A DNA stretch of 41,853 bases from Bacteroidales bacterium (GTDB lineage: Bacteria > Bacteroidota > Bacteroidia > Bacteroidales > JAADJA01): NCBI GenBank assembly GCA_016933115.1, contig JAFGBL010000011.1:1-41853 (forward strand), written 5' to 3'. A program made the translations under genes and the position numbers. Every line of letters starts with the position of its first letter. Positions within the stretch are counted from its first letter, which is position 1. Positions 25,301 through 33,970 of this stretch are shown here, piece after piece. The notes beneath the pieces were generated by a model. The model was not told the DNA's origin, ran no database searches, and saw only the letters and a list, made by a program, of their open reading frames with translations.

Positions 25301-25684
25301 GGATATTCCATGCCTTCATTCGATATAACCATCAACAATCAGTTGTTTGTGTTGATATGGCACCGCAACCACCTGCCGGTTATGTCAAAGTATCCACTAA
25401 CCGAATCGGGAGGCATTTATTCCTATGACTTCACTACATCAGCCGGACAGGCATACGGTGATAACCAGAGTGATCTTGGTGGAGGTTATTTCGGGATGAT
25501 TGGCGGCAATGCCAATGGTGATGGAGAAATCAACGAATTCGACGGATCGGAAAAATGGATTCCCGAAGCCGGCCAATCAGGTTACCTGCAAAGCGATGTA
25601 AACATGGATTCACAGGTTGACAATAATGACAAGAACGACATCTGGTTCAAAAATAAAGGCAAATTCGAAATTTTACCGGATTAA
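22325..25684 (+). CDS. Large secreted solenoid-like repeat protein with dockerin-like C-terminal module
   Basis: 1119 aa. Signal peptide at 1-24 (ends VVNAQ), then the SGGSWNNASTW/VPGSANDVVING opening seen in other exported Bacteroidota proteins. From about 60 to 870 come four full and one partial repeats of about 171 aa. Markers are DFINNG or NITNNN strands, G(T/S)GDQ at about 129, 300, 472, 645 and 812, and FTSxKPSG. The many NNG/INNN strands suggest a parallel beta-solenoid. Residues 903-1119 form a module almost the same as the end of the 2159-aa protein, closing with two calcium loops (NANGDGEINEFD and DVNMDSQVDNND) and ILPD. No T9SS type A domain is seen. Probably a surface or matrix structural protein or adhesin; ligand unknown. 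Confidence 0.87.
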   Translation: MKKNHINFISGFVVFMSVVTVVNAQIQSTVSGGSWNNASTWIGGVVPGSANDVVINGPVYCSSDACNNVIIQAAGGLYNDYYSGSLTVFGNITNYGTIDNYMSIFYLNIHGNIINNNIWTDSYVQLVGAGDQHISSLGSNHFSGFPWTNGKSSGNLYIDTDVFFKNIELHLSGIQLYVQPGCTLSFENTLLYQCNLEGLGAGATLMGYGSPNSNAFRISASDLKNLTLEGSIDIGELCSAHGTIINNAHLQNDYYHYAFNLYDDFINNGVIQNNVGGITLDIYGNITNNNVIDINAMNFYGSGDQQISLLSGKNLSPVNFTSFKPSGKIVALTDLSFNDVVINMDNDTLMMPDNGLLNLNGGYLANTRLVDTDNDNGYIQLNFGNYAYLDNCTVVNPEVLGTVEIGNNNSFYGNILVTGIMCNNYYYYVLTIDGNLTNNGAIQNYVGGFALDISGNIVNNGICENYSVNINGTSDQHVTCLNDNPFDCYQFISSKPSGIVYFDDQVIFNEVQVDFQGNQLELPMNSTLSLHNGYLLRGNIQGNGSTSVIHGDGAYEGVGHFIQFSTLEDIRFTGEWAISNDVELYGTIINDAVLQNAYYSLSVEVYADFINNGAIRNYVGGLTMKMYSNFTNNNIWKGHSINLHGTGDQTIELAENMVFEPIDFTSYKPSGQIISTNDLEFSNTLISMNYSQLVLPEQGTLRISGQYLQHADIMAQSGRFNLVTSNYAFLNSCQFQDVTLYGDIYLQENTFNGTTINYGTMQNNYYAFTANFYGDLINFGTIQHYASAFIVNAHANIINNGNWNNIYTKMVGTTDQYIHLNNGHGINGEMYLFSDISGSSYQWYFNTWAISTLFPDPDPFSGYTGAELKFNVPVANPWAGEYKCWVDGNFSRKIIVDYTTTPRLDITALLEGPFNGSEMNTDLNGMIPHQQSLGIIGYGGPETVTAIPNGDIVDWIGLELRDAPDANSATEGTTIAGGAYFLLNDGSIVCLDGYSMPSFDITINNQLFVLIWHRNHLPVMSKYPLTESGGIYSYDFTTSAGQAYGDNQSDLGGGYFGMIGGNANGDGEINEFDGSEKWIPEAGQSGYLQSDVNMDSQVDNNDKNDIWFKNKGKFEILPD

Positions 25685-25735
25685 TAAGAAAATAGATATC
25701 ATATTAACTTTCATCTTCGCAAATACTATCCAAAG

Positions 25736-25759
25736 TCCCGCCGCAGGCGGGATTTTTTT
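25736..25759 (+). terminator. Rho-independent terminator TCCCGCC-GCA-GGCGGGA
   Basis: Seven GC-rich pairs, 3-nt loop, then seven T. It ends the transcript of the 1119-aa protein gene. Confidence 0.92.
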
Positions 25760-25932
25760 GTTTGATTATTATTGAACTTAGTAACAGGTTTATTTTAAAT
25801 GAAGTATCTCTATGGGAACTTTATGACTTTTCAAATAAAAAATATCAATATGAGGCCAAAGCAAGCATTACTAGTATTATGGTGCAAATATCCTGATCAC
25901 ATTTTCAATAAACACCCCATGGTTTAATATTC

Positions 25933-25962
25933 AAAAGGAGTAATTCCGGGATTACTTCTTTT
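25933..25962 (+). terminator. Hairpin with short T-tract upstream of the SDR gene
   Basis: Stem built on AGTAAT/ATTACT with loop TCCGGG, extended outward by six pairs including one wobble. The 3' arm ends in CTTCTTTT. It lies 16 bp before the ATG at 25979. It may terminate a small upstream transcript or act as a leader structure. Confidence 0.45.
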
Positions 25963-25978
25963 ATATACTTTTACGGTG

Positions 25979-27397
25979 ATGAAAATTCTTTTGACAGGAG
26001 CAACCGGATATATTGCCAAACGGCTATTGCCTGTGCTGGTCCGTACCGGGCATGAAGTGGTCTGTTGTGTTCGTGACAACCGCCGTTTTCATGCTATAGG
26101 AGGAGTCGTTGACAATTGCAGTGCCATTGAAGTGGATTTCCTGAAAAGGGAAGAATTGAATATAATTCCTGAAGACATTGATGTTGCTTATTACCTGATC
26201 CATTCCATGACCGGGAACGTCACCGATTTTGATGTCCTCGAAGCGGAAGCGGCGACCAACTTCAGGAACCGGATGAATGAAACCGGCGTTAAACAGGTAA
26301 TCTATCTGAGCGGCATAGTAAATGAAGCCGTACTTTCAAAGCATCTTGAATCAAGGCGCCAGGTGGAAAAAATACTGGCAGAAGGGAATTATCATCTTAC
26401 CACCTTGCGTGCAGGGATCATCGTGGGATCGGGAAGTGCTTCCTTTGAGATCATCCGCGACCTGGTAGAAAAATTACCGATAATGATTGGCCCCAAATGG
26501 CTGCAAACACGGTCACAACCCATTGCAGTCCGCAATGTGATCCAGTTTCTGGAAGGAGTTTTACTAAATCCAATAACCTTTGATCAAAGTTTTGATATCG
26601 GAGGGCCTGAAATTCTTACCTATAAGGAGATGTTACTCCAATTTGCCAAAATCAGGCGGCTGCGAAGGGTTATCTATACTATCCCCATCATGACACCGCG
26701 GCTCTCATCATACTGGCTTTTCTTTGTTACTTCAACTTCTTATAAACTCGCTGTAAACCTTGTCGACAGTATGAAAGTGGAAGTGATCTGCAAAACGAAC
26801 GATCTGCACAAACGGCTTGGTATCGAATTGATTACCTATGAAGATGCCGTTAAACTCGCATTCGATACCATTGCACAACATCATGTGCTTTCGAGATGGA
26901 CAGATGCTATGTCGAGCGAGATACTCAAAAAGGGCCTCTCTCTCAGGATAGAAGTGCCGGTTTTCGGATGTCTGAAAGACAACCGCCAGCGCCAAATCAA
27001 AGATGAAAATCAAACGATCAAAAGGATCTGGTCACTTGGCGGAGAAACCGGCTGGTTATACGCAAACTGGCTGTGGGACCTGCGTGGAATGATGGACAAA
27101 CTTGTCGGGGGAGTGGGGATTCGGCGCGGACGACGCGACCCCGAAGAGTTGGAGGTTGGGGACACACTGGACTTTTGGCGTGTGATCGATGCCAGCAAAG
27201 AACGAAAACGATTACTCCTTTACGCTGAAATGAAAGTTCCGGGAGAAGCCTGGCTCGAATTTAAAATCGAAAATGGGATACTCTACCAAACAGCTACCCT
27301 CCGGCCTCGCGGTTTGTGGGGAAGAACATACTGGTTTTCGGTTTTCCCGTTTCATGGGATTGTTTTTAACGGCCTCATCAAGAAACTGACGCAATAG
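25979..27397 (+). CDS. NAD(P)-binding atypical SDR fused to a DUF2867 domain
   Basis: 472 aa from the ATG at 25979 (the GTG at 25976 is the alternative). The N-terminal Rossmann part at about 1-225 has the nucleotide motif LLTGATGYIAKRL and the SDR-like YYLIHSMTG and VIYLSGIV strands. The linker at about 225-320 is helical. The C-terminal domain at about 350-472 has the DUF2867 features GWLYANWLWDLRGMMDKL, GGVGIRRGRR, VGDTLDFWRV and LRPRGLWGRTYWFSVFPFH. This fusion is a widespread bacterial family of unknown reaction, thought to be an oxidoreductase or epimerase-like enzyme acting on a hydrophobic ligand held by the second domain. Cytoplasmic, monocistronic, unrelated to the surface genes on both sides. 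Confidence 0.9.
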   Translation: MKILLTGATGYIAKRLLPVLVRTGHEVVCCVRDNRRFHAIGGVVDNCSAIEVDFLKREELNIIPEDIDVAYYLIHSMTGNVTDFDVLEAEAATNFRNRMNETGVKQVIYLSGIVNEAVLSKHLESRRQVEKILAEGNYHLTTLRAGIIVGSGSASFEIIRDLVEKLPIMIGPKWLQTRSQPIAVRNVIQFLEGVLLNPITFDQSFDIGGPEILTYKEMLLQFAKIRRLRRVIYTIPIMTPRLSSYWLFFVTSTSYKLAVNLVDSMKVEVICKTNDLHKRLGIELITYEDAVKLAFDTIAQHHVLSRWTDAMSSEILKKGLSLRIEVPVFGCLKDNRQRQIKDENQTIKRIWSLGGETGWLYANWLWDLRGMMDKLVGGVGIRRGRRDPEELEVGDTLDFWRVIDASKERKRLLLYAEMKVPGEAWLEFKIENGILYQTATLRPRGLWGRTYWFSVFPFHGIVFNGLIKKLTQ

Positions 27398-27527
27398 CTG
27401 AAAGCTTTGTTTCAACCAGAATTTTATAGAAATTATTTTCAAATCAAACCGAATAAATTTTGAATGATCCGGTAATTTTAATAGTTTAGCGAGGTTATTG
27501 ATTTATCGGGATTTCGTGAATTATTTA

Positions 27528-29504
27528 ATGAAGGTTTCTATCAGTTTATTTTTGCTCATTCTGTTCTTTAAAACTTTCTCCAACGGGCAGGAAAGGACTG
27601 ACAGTTTATTGAATGAATTAAATCAATCAAAATTTAAATCTGCAATTTACAACCTACTTGCAGAAGCCACCCTGGAAGATTCCCTTGAAATCAGCATGCA
27701 ATATGCAGAAAAGGCACTTCAACATGCAAAATCCGAAAACAATACCCGCGAAATTGGGATCGCATGGTTCGGTATAGCAGAAGTATTTTCATACCGGTAC
27801 GAACTGGATTCGGCGATCAGATATTACGAAAAAGCCTTGCAAAAATTAAAGCAAACAACCGACGACTATTATATCAGCTATACATTGAATAACCTGGGCT
27901 GGATATATAATGCTTTTGGAAACTATCCGTCGGCCATTGAAAAATATAAAGAATCGCTTGATTATATTGATAAAGACCGGTACCCCGACGACCTGGCCCA
28001 TGTTTATATCAATCTGGGCAATTCATACCATTTTTTGGGGAGTTATTTTACAGCCATCGATTATTTTCACAAATCTGAAGAAATTCTTACCCATTTAGCT
28101 GATCAATCATCGCTTCCGATAGCTTACAATGGTTTGGGATTGGCCTATAAGTACCTGAGTAAATTCGATTCGGCAATTTACTATTACAATATAACGCTGG
28201 AGCTGGATAAAAAAACGGGAAACTTACTTGATCAGGCAGTTGATTATGGTAATTTAGGTGCTTTATATCACGAATGGAAACAGTTCGACCAGGCATTCTA
28301 TTTTCATAAACTGGCCATGCAAATATTCACAGAGCAGGGAAATAGCAACGACCTATCCATTGCATACAACAATATCGGAGAAGATTATAAAGCCCTGGGC
28401 CAATACGATTCATCCCTTTATTACCTGAACAAAGCCCTGGAAATCGACCGGAGATCAGGTATTGAACAAAACATTGCAAGCCGGTACAATAATATTGGGG
28501 ATGTTTATTTTGAACTGAAAGAACACCAAAAGGCACTTGATCATTATGAAAAATCCCTGGTAATTAACCGTCGGACAGGCGCTCATTACAATATTGCCCA
28601 CAACCTGAATAACATGGCTTTGGTGTACCAAAAAACCTCAAACCCGGTCAAGGCAGAAACATTGTTTAAGGAGAGTTTGACAATTGCTCAGGAAATCAAT
28701 GCCCGTAACCTTGTTAAGGTTATTTTGAAAAATATGGTTGATTTGTATACCGGCAGGGGTCAATTCCATACCGCCCTGGATTATCAAATGGAAATTGACA
28801 GGCTGAACGACAGCATTTTTAAAGAGAATTCCCGGCAATTATTAGCAGACTTTCATACCCGGTTCGAACTCGACCAAAAAGAAAAACAAATAGAATTGCT
28901 GAACACCGAAAATGAGTTCCATACAAAGGAGGCCAGGCAATACCGCAAGTATACCATCGTATTTGCGATTGCATTATTTTTGATCAGCGGATTGCTTGTA
29001 ATACTGTTTATTCAGTACAATCTCCGTAAAAAGGCTTATAAAAAACTGGTTCAGAAAAATCAGCAACTTGCTTCAAAATTTCATTTGAGGATTGAAAATG
29101 CTTATGACAAAAACCTGAATATGATTCCGGCTCACCTGAAAACCGGAAACGGCAACTACAGGGAACTTTTTGAAAAGGTGAACGAATATCTGGAAGCCGA
29201 AAAACCCTTTCTCCAACCCGACCTCACCATGAAGGACATGGCGGAAAAACTTCAAACCAATACTCACTATCTATCTGAAGTAATAAATCAAAAATTTGGG
29301 AACAACTTTGCCGGACTCATCAATGAATACAGGGTTAAGGAAGCATGCCAAATGCTTGCCGGTGAGGAGTACGAAAATTACACCATTGAAAGTATTGCCA
29401 ACCAGGCCGGATTCAACTCCAAATCAGCCTTCAACAATGCTTTTAAAGCAGTCACCGGCCTTACACCATCCTATTACAGAAAAACCGTGAATAGAAATAT
29501 TTAG
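27528..29504 (+). CDS. TPR-repeat membrane regulator with AraC-type DNA-binding domain
   Basis: 658 aa from the ATG at 27528; the TTG at 27498 adds ten residues before the signal segment. The signal/anchor is at 1-20 (VSISLFLLILFFKTFSNGQ). About eight to nine tetratricopeptide repeats span about 30-420 in the periplasm (AIRYYEKALQKLKQ, ALDHYEKSLVINRRTGA). A helix follows at about 476-497, then a short coiled linker and an AraC/XylS domain at about 559-650 (MKDMAEKLQTNTHYLSEVIN, IESIANQAGFNSKSAFNNAF). This class joins an outside sensor directly to DNA binding from the inner membrane. It sits between the SDR gene and the second kinase/LytTR pair, from which it is separated by a terminator-like hairpin. 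Target genes unknown; nearby surface genes are likely. Confidence 0.92.
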   Translation: MKVSISLFLLILFFKTFSNGQERTDSLLNELNQSKFKSAIYNLLAEATLEDSLEISMQYAEKALQHAKSENNTREIGIAWFGIAEVFSYRYELDSAIRYYEKALQKLKQTTDDYYISYTLNNLGWIYNAFGNYPSAIEKYKESLDYIDKDRYPDDLAHVYINLGNSYHFLGSYFTAIDYFHKSEEILTHLADQSSLPIAYNGLGLAYKYLSKFDSAIYYYNITLELDKKTGNLLDQAVDYGNLGALYHEWKQFDQAFYFHKLAMQIFTEQGNSNDLSIAYNNIGEDYKALGQYDSSLYYLNKALEIDRRSGIEQNIASRYNNIGDVYFELKEHQKALDHYEKSLVINRRTGAHYNIAHNLNNMALVYQKTSNPVKAETLFKESLTIAQEINARNLVKVILKNMVDLYTGRGQFHTALDYQMEIDRLNDSIFKENSRQLLADFHTRFELDQKEKQIELLNTENEFHTKEARQYRKYTIVFAIALFLISGLLVILFIQYNLRKKAYKKLVQKNQQLASKFHLRIENAYDKNLNMIPAHLKTGNGNYRELFEKVNEYLEAEKPFLQPDLTMKDMAEKLQTNTHYLSEVINQKFGNNFAGLINEYRVKEACQMLAGEEYENYTIESIANQAGFNSKSAFNNAFKAVTGLTPSYYRKTVNRNI

Positions 29505-29580
29505 CTTTTCTTATATTTTTTCAAGGATTACATTATTTTTATCTTTTCCTTATTTCATCAGATAAGAAAACATCACAATA

Positions 29581-29625
29581 CAGATATAAAAAATAGGTAA
29601 AGGATAAAAACCTATTTTTTATCTG
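29581..29625 (+). terminator. Strong AT-rich hairpin with T-tract
   Basis: AATAGGT pairs with ACCTATT around an 11-nt loop, and the 3' arm runs into TTTT. The helix extends to CAGAT/ATCTG for 16 pairs with a 2-nt bulge. It is probably the terminator of the TPR-AraC gene, 77 bp after its stop. The rest of 29505-29685 also holds a 9-bp inverted repeat (29506-29514 with 29562-29570). Confidence 0.7.
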
Positions 29626-29654
29626 CCTGTGAAACACTTAATTTGCTTTATAAT

Positions 29655-29662
29655 TAAATTTG
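29655..29662 (+). promoter_or_regulatory. Candidate -7 box TAAATTTG before the second sensor kinase
   Basis: Exact TAnnTTTG match, ending 23 bp before the TTG start at 29686. No -33 TTG at good spacing. Confidence 0.4.
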
Positions 29663-29685
29663 ATAGTCATAAGAAATAATGCAAT

Positions 29686-32600
29686 TTGAAATCAAACGCT
29701 AAAATTGTTTTGGTTTTAATATTTTCATGTTGGTTGAATATCCTTCACAGCCAGTATATTTTTAACACTATAACGGCCGATAAGGGCTTACCATCCAATG
29801 CAGTCAGAACAATGCTTCAGGATGATGCCGGGTTTATGTGGATCGGCACCGGCAATGGCCTCTGCCGTTTCGACGGTACCGAATATGTGTGGTTCAGGCA
29901 TGATCCTTCCGACTCCACCTCCATATGCGACAACGAAGTAAAAACAATTATGCAGGACCATGAAGGCCGGATATGGATCGGTACAGGACGGGGGATCAGT
30001 AATTTTATGCCTTCTGAAGGAAAATTCAGCCACTATCACCAGACTTCTCCGGATAAAAATGCCCCCAGCCGGGAAAAGATCAAATACCTGTTGGAAGATC
30101 AATTTCACAACATCATCATCGGGCCGGATGCGATGGGCATTGATATGTACGACCGGAAAACCGGCGTTTTTACAAACTATCTTCCTTCCGAGCAGATAGA
30201 CGCAAAACCGGCCCGGTTTGTCAATACCCTGATCTGTTATGAACCCGATCCCCACGATAGCACTGTGATATGGTTCGGCAGCCAGCTTGGCGTTTTACAA
30301 TTAAATGTGCTCAGCAAAACCTGGAAACACATCCCGCTGAAAAAAGAAAATGCAGAAAATCCCTCCCTGTTCACTACCAAGGAAAACCTGGTGAGGGGTA
30401 TTGCAGTGGACAAGGATGGCAAGTTATGGCTCGGTACCTGGGGAAGTGGGTTATGCTTATTGGATCCGAATACAGGCAGATTTAGAATTTTCAAGTATGA
30501 AGAACTCGAACCGGTGAACGGTTACCGGAACAACATCAATGGTGTATTGTGGAAATCACCCGAAGAATTGTGGATACTGGCCGAACACAAAGGCGTAGCG
30601 GTTTTTAATATCCGGGAGGAACGATTCAGGTTTTTAACCAATCCTGATTCAGGCGAGATCATTAGTTTCAATCCCTCTGCTCTTTTCACCGATACTGAAG
30701 GATTCCTCTGGATATCCTCATTTTCAAAAGGGGTGTTTTATACGCATTTAGATGCGCATCAATTCAAAAAAACAGGAATTCCGGGCACGGTGATGAATAT
30801 AATACCTGACCCATATGATGATCAGGTTTTAAATCTCTCGTGCGTGAACCAGCAGGGAGGTAATATGGTACAGTTAAAAACGACTGATAACTCTTACCTT
30901 GAATACAATTATTTGCCAGTTATCAATCTGCCTGACAGATACTTCACCGCTTTTATTCAGTCGCCCGAAAGACTCTGGTTGCTTGAATCATATGCACTTT
31001 ATTACTGGGATGAAAAGAACCGCAGGATAATTCATTATCCGGCCTTTAATACCCAAAACTTCGAAGAGGTTAATAAGAATGAAGTGTCTTATCTGATCAG
31101 CGGTTGCAGTTCCCCAACGGGTGAAATCTGGCTGGGAACAACATTTGACGGAATTTTCAGGCTAAATCTGGAAACAATGAGCTTCAAACACTACTATTAT
31201 CCTGATGAGCAGTCAGGTAGCATCTATTTTCAGAACTTTGTTTTTTCCTTGTTTGCCGACAGCAGAAGCAGGATATGGTATGGGATGACAGAATTTGGTT
31301 ATTTCGATCCCCTAACTGAAAGATTCAGAAATTTCAATCTTGTTTTAGATTTTCCCGATTCACCGGTCAAAACAGAATCTTTCAGGGTGATCAGCGAAAC
31401 CCCTGACGGAAATATCTGGCTGGGTACTGAAAACAACGGAATTCTGGTCATCAATCCCAATGAACCTGTTTCTTTTGTTACCTCATACAATGAAAGCAAT
31501 GGATTGATGGGTACAAGGATTCGTGATCTTCTGACGGACAAAAACGGAATTGTGTGGGCCATTACCGACAAATGCCTGAACCGGATCAATATCTCCACAG
31601 GTGAGATTTTCAATTACGATGAAAAATACGGCCTGACAAAACTCAACAAGGCAGCTTTGATATCGTCCGGAGAAATTTACCTGAGTGCCAGCGGCGGCGT
31701 GTATCATTTTTACCCGGACAGTATTTCTCCGGTCAAAGCACAGGTTAAACCTTACATAAAGACCTTTAAAATATTCGACCGAAGCATAGATATCAGCCGG
31801 AATTCAGGCCCCGGAACCGAAATCAGGCTCAAACACACTGAAAACTTTTTTTCGATCGAATACGGGGCCATTAATTATTTTAATCCCGAGGAAACAGAAT
31901 TCTGTTACATGCTTGAAGGGCAGGACCTGGATTGGGTATCCGCAGGTAAACGGAAATATGTAAGTTATACAAACCTGCCGGGTGGAAATTACAATTTCAG
32001 GCTCCGGGTAATGGTAAAAGATGAAATCAGGTCCGAAATATCGCTACCCTTGTTTGCAGAAACTCCCTTTTGGAAAACAACCCTGTTTTATGTAATTCTT
32101 GTGTTACTGGTATCTGCTTTCGTCTATGCCCTGATTAAATACCGTACTAACCGGATCAAAAAAGAGGAGGCGCTCAAGACCCGCTACAATACCATGATCA
32201 ATGAGCTGGAGATGAAAGCCCTGCGAGCACAAATGAACCCACATTTTTTGTTCAACAGCCTGAACAGCATCCGTTACTATGTCCTACAGGAAGAATTTGA
32301 AAATGCAACCGGCTACATTACCAAATTCTCCAAACTGCTCCGTTTGATCCTGCATAATTCACGGCAAAACCAGATCACACTGGCGGAAGAACTGGAAATG
32401 GTGAGCATTTATATTGAATTCGAGCAAATGCGTTATGATAACAGTTTTCTGTACGAAGAAGTGATGGATCAAACCCTGAACCCTGCAGAGATCATGATCC
32501 AACCCATGACCATTCAGCCTTTCCTCGAAAATGCCATCTGGCATGGGTTGATGCCCAAGGAATCCGATCGGCAGCTTAAACTTGAACTGGCAAAGGACAA

Positions 32601-32835
32601 AGGCATGTTGCGGATAACCATAGAAGACAATGGAGTTGGAAGGGAAGCTTCATCACGACAAAGATCCAACAGCGACCTTGCCGGAACCAAATCGTACGGG
32701 CTTCAGATCATCCGTGAACGTTTTGAGGTTTTGGCGAATATGCGGGGAAAAAGATCGGATTTTGAGATAATTGATCTGAAGGATAGTGAAAATAATCCGA
32801 CAGGAACAAGGGTAAACATTTATTATGAAATATAA
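29686..32835 (+). CDS. Membrane sensor histidine kinase: Reg_prop propeller, Y_Y_Y, LytS-type kinase (copy 2)
   Basis: 1049 aa. Start TTG at 29686: a TAA at 29677 closes the frame upstream, no in-frame ATG precedes the signal peptide, and that peptide (KIVLVLIFSCWLNILHSQ) follows directly. About 12-13 propeller strands (MWIGTGNGLCRFDG, RIWIGTGRGIS, IWLGTENNGILVINP) are followed by a Y_Y_Y domain (YMLEGQDLDWVSAGKRK, LPGGNYNFRLRVMV), a helix at about 800-820, and the kinase core QMNPHFLFNSLNSIRYYVL (His853), PFLENAIWHG and EDNGVGRE. Same architecture as the kinase at 14562 but 170 residues shorter, mostly fewer propeller strands. It pairs with the LytTR gene 11 bp downstream. No fused receiver or HTH. 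The outside ligand is unknown. Confidence 0.93.
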   Translation: MKSNAKIVLVLIFSCWLNILHSQYIFNTITADKGLPSNAVRTMLQDDAGFMWIGTGNGLCRFDGTEYVWFRHDPSDSTSICDNEVKTIMQDHEGRIWIGTGRGISNFMPSEGKFSHYHQTSPDKNAPSREKIKYLLEDQFHNIIIGPDAMGIDMYDRKTGVFTNYLPSEQIDAKPARFVNTLICYEPDPHDSTVIWFGSQLGVLQLNVLSKTWKHIPLKKENAENPSLFTTKENLVRGIAVDKDGKLWLGTWGSGLCLLDPNTGRFRIFKYEELEPVNGYRNNINGVLWKSPEELWILAEHKGVAVFNIREERFRFLTNPDSGEIISFNPSALFTDTEGFLWISSFSKGVFYTHLDAHQFKKTGIPGTVMNIIPDPYDDQVLNLSCVNQQGGNMVQLKTTDNSYLEYNYLPVINLPDRYFTAFIQSPERLWLLESYALYYWDEKNRRIIHYPAFNTQNFEEVNKNEVSYLISGCSSPTGEIWLGTTFDGIFRLNLETMSFKHYYYPDEQSGSIYFQNFVFSLFADSRSRIWYGMTEFGYFDPLTERFRNFNLVLDFPDSPVKTESFRVISETPDGNIWLGTENNGILVINPNEPVSFVTSYNESNGLMGTRIRDLLTDKNGIVWAITDKCLNRINISTGEIFNYDEKYGLTKLNKAALISSGEIYLSASGGVYHFYPDSISPVKAQVKPYIKTFKIFDRSIDISRNSGPGTEIRLKHTENFFSIEYGAINYFNPEETEFCYMLEGQDLDWVSAGKRKYVSYTNLPGGNYNFRLRVMVKDEIRSEISLPLFAETPFWKTTLFYVILVLLVSAFVYALIKYRTNRIKKEEALKTRYNTMINELEMKALRAQMNPHFLFNSLNSIRYYVLQEEFENATGYITKFSKLLRLILHNSRQNQITLAEELEMVSIYIEFEQMRYDNSFLYEEVMDQTLNPAEIMIQPMTIQPFLENAIWHGLMPKESDRQLKLELAKDKGMLRITIEDNGVGREASSRQRSNSDLAGTKSYGLQIIRERFEVLANMRGKRSDFEIIDLKDSENNPTGTRVNIYYEI

Positions 32836-32846
32836 AATCTAAACCA

Positions 32847-33617
32847 ATGCAAATCAGGTCAGTGATCATTGATGACGAAAAACACAGTCTAATTTCAACC
32901 GAAATTCTGATCCAAAAATACTGTCCGGGGATAGATATTGTTGCCAAAACACTTTCACCGGAAAAGGGAGTTGAACTTATCGAAACCCTTCATCCCGACC
33001 TGGTATTCCTGGATATCGCCATGCCCCGTATGAATGGGTTTGAATTGCTGCAGGCTCTGCAGTTCAGGGAGTTTGCGCTGATTTTCACAACGGCCTATAA
33101 CACCTACGCGATCAACGCTTTTAAGGTGAACGCCATTGACTATTTATTAAAGCCCATCGAACCCGAAGAACTGATCAAAGCCATCGACAAGGTAAAACAA
33201 AATATGGAAAAGGACTTTCAGTTAAAACGCATTGAAACCATCATCCGGAATCTGGGCAACGGCGGATCAGGGAATGAACGCCTTGCGTTGCCATATGAAG
33301 GACGAATTATGATGCTGGATCACCATAACATTGTGTGTTGCGAATCCGACCGGAATTATACCCGCATCTATCTTGCCGACAAAACCAGCCTGATGATCAG
33401 CCGCACCCTCAAGGATATCGAACAAATGCTCCCCCACCCGACTTTCCTTCGTATCCATCACTCCTATCTGGTCAATATCAACCATGTAAAAGAATATTAT
33501 CGCGGTGAAGGGGGTGAGATCCTGCTCAGCAACGGAGAGATTCTCCGGGTTTCGAGAAATAAGAAGGAGGAATTGTTAAATATATTGTTCCAGAGTTCGC
33601 GGGAAAAGGGGTTTTGA
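32847..33617 (+). CDS. LytTR-family response regulator (copy 2)
   Basis: 256 aa. Receiver at 1-122 with IIDDEK, acceptor Asp56 (FLDIAMPRMNG), TTAY and Lys102 (YLLKPIEPE). The LytTR domain at about 145-250 includes HNIVCCESDRNYTRIYL, FLRIHHSYLVNINHVKEY and LRVSRNKKEELLNIL. It starts 11 bp after the kinase gene, so the two form one operon. It is clearly a paralogue of the regulator at 18279. The 2159-aa surface protein gene 353 bp downstream is a natural target, but no direct repeat as clean as that at 19049-19085 is seen there. Confidence 0.94.
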   Translation: MQIRSVIIDDEKHSLISTEILIQKYCPGIDIVAKTLSPEKGVELIETLHPDLVFLDIAMPRMNGFELLQALQFREFALIFTTAYNTYAINAFKVNAIDYLLKPIEPEELIKAIDKVKQNMEKDFQLKRIETIIRNLGNGGSGNERLALPYEGRIMMLDHHNIVCCESDRNYTRIYLADKTSLMISRTLKDIEQMLPHPTFLRIHHSYLVNINHVKEYYRGEGGEILLSNGEILRVSRNKKEELLNILFQSSREKGF

Positions 33618-33970
33618 GGTTGCAAAGTTTAAGGGTTGAGGGTTGACTGCCACGGGCAGGTTTCAAGTTTTAGGTTTCAAGCTTCAGGATTGCCTCCAGG
33701 CAGGTTTCAGGTTTACCATTGATTTAAAACAGATAGTCTTTGCCAACTATCTGGGTCTCCTTGCTCTATGAACACTAACCATTTAATAACTTTCAACTGC
33801 AGACTGCCTGCTGCCCACTTCAGAATTCCTGCAATTTCACCGGATAACAAATCCCGGCCTCTTATCCGTTAATCCACGCCAACCGCTAAAATCCCTTTTC
33901 ATTATTAAATAGTAAGATTGAATTTAGTCCTTTAAATTCATTTATACATTCTCATGTAAATTAACTATCA
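33618..33970. other. Intergenic region with degenerate GGTTTCAAG-type repeats
   Basis: 353 bp without a gene. Bases 33655-33714 contain degenerate copies of the unit GGTTTCAAG/GGTTTCAGG, two of them after GGCA, and CTGCC/GGCAG pieces around them. This is the same type of low-complexity intergenic DNA as at 468-526, though more decayed. Nearer the next gene, ACCGGATAAC (33839-33848) resembles the repeat unit at 19052, but a second copy at 21 bp is absent. No convincing promoter. Confidence 0.5.

Larger units (their letters stand above)
25685..25978. other. Intergenic region: terminator, small open frame, second hairpin
   Basis: 294 bp. It holds the terminator of the preceding gene (25736-25759), an ATG-started frame of 42 codons at 25799-25927 with no recognisable similarity, and a 12-bp hairpin at 25933-25962. 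The small frame followed by a hairpin could be a short transcript, but base composition alone gives little support for coding. Confidence 0.5.

Noticed and set aside
33839..33892. Second LytTR operator before the 2159-aa protein (ACCGGATAAC, then ACCGCTAAAA)
   Set aside because: The two partial matches are 43 bp apart and share only ACCG plus AT-rich bases. That is too weak to call by eye.
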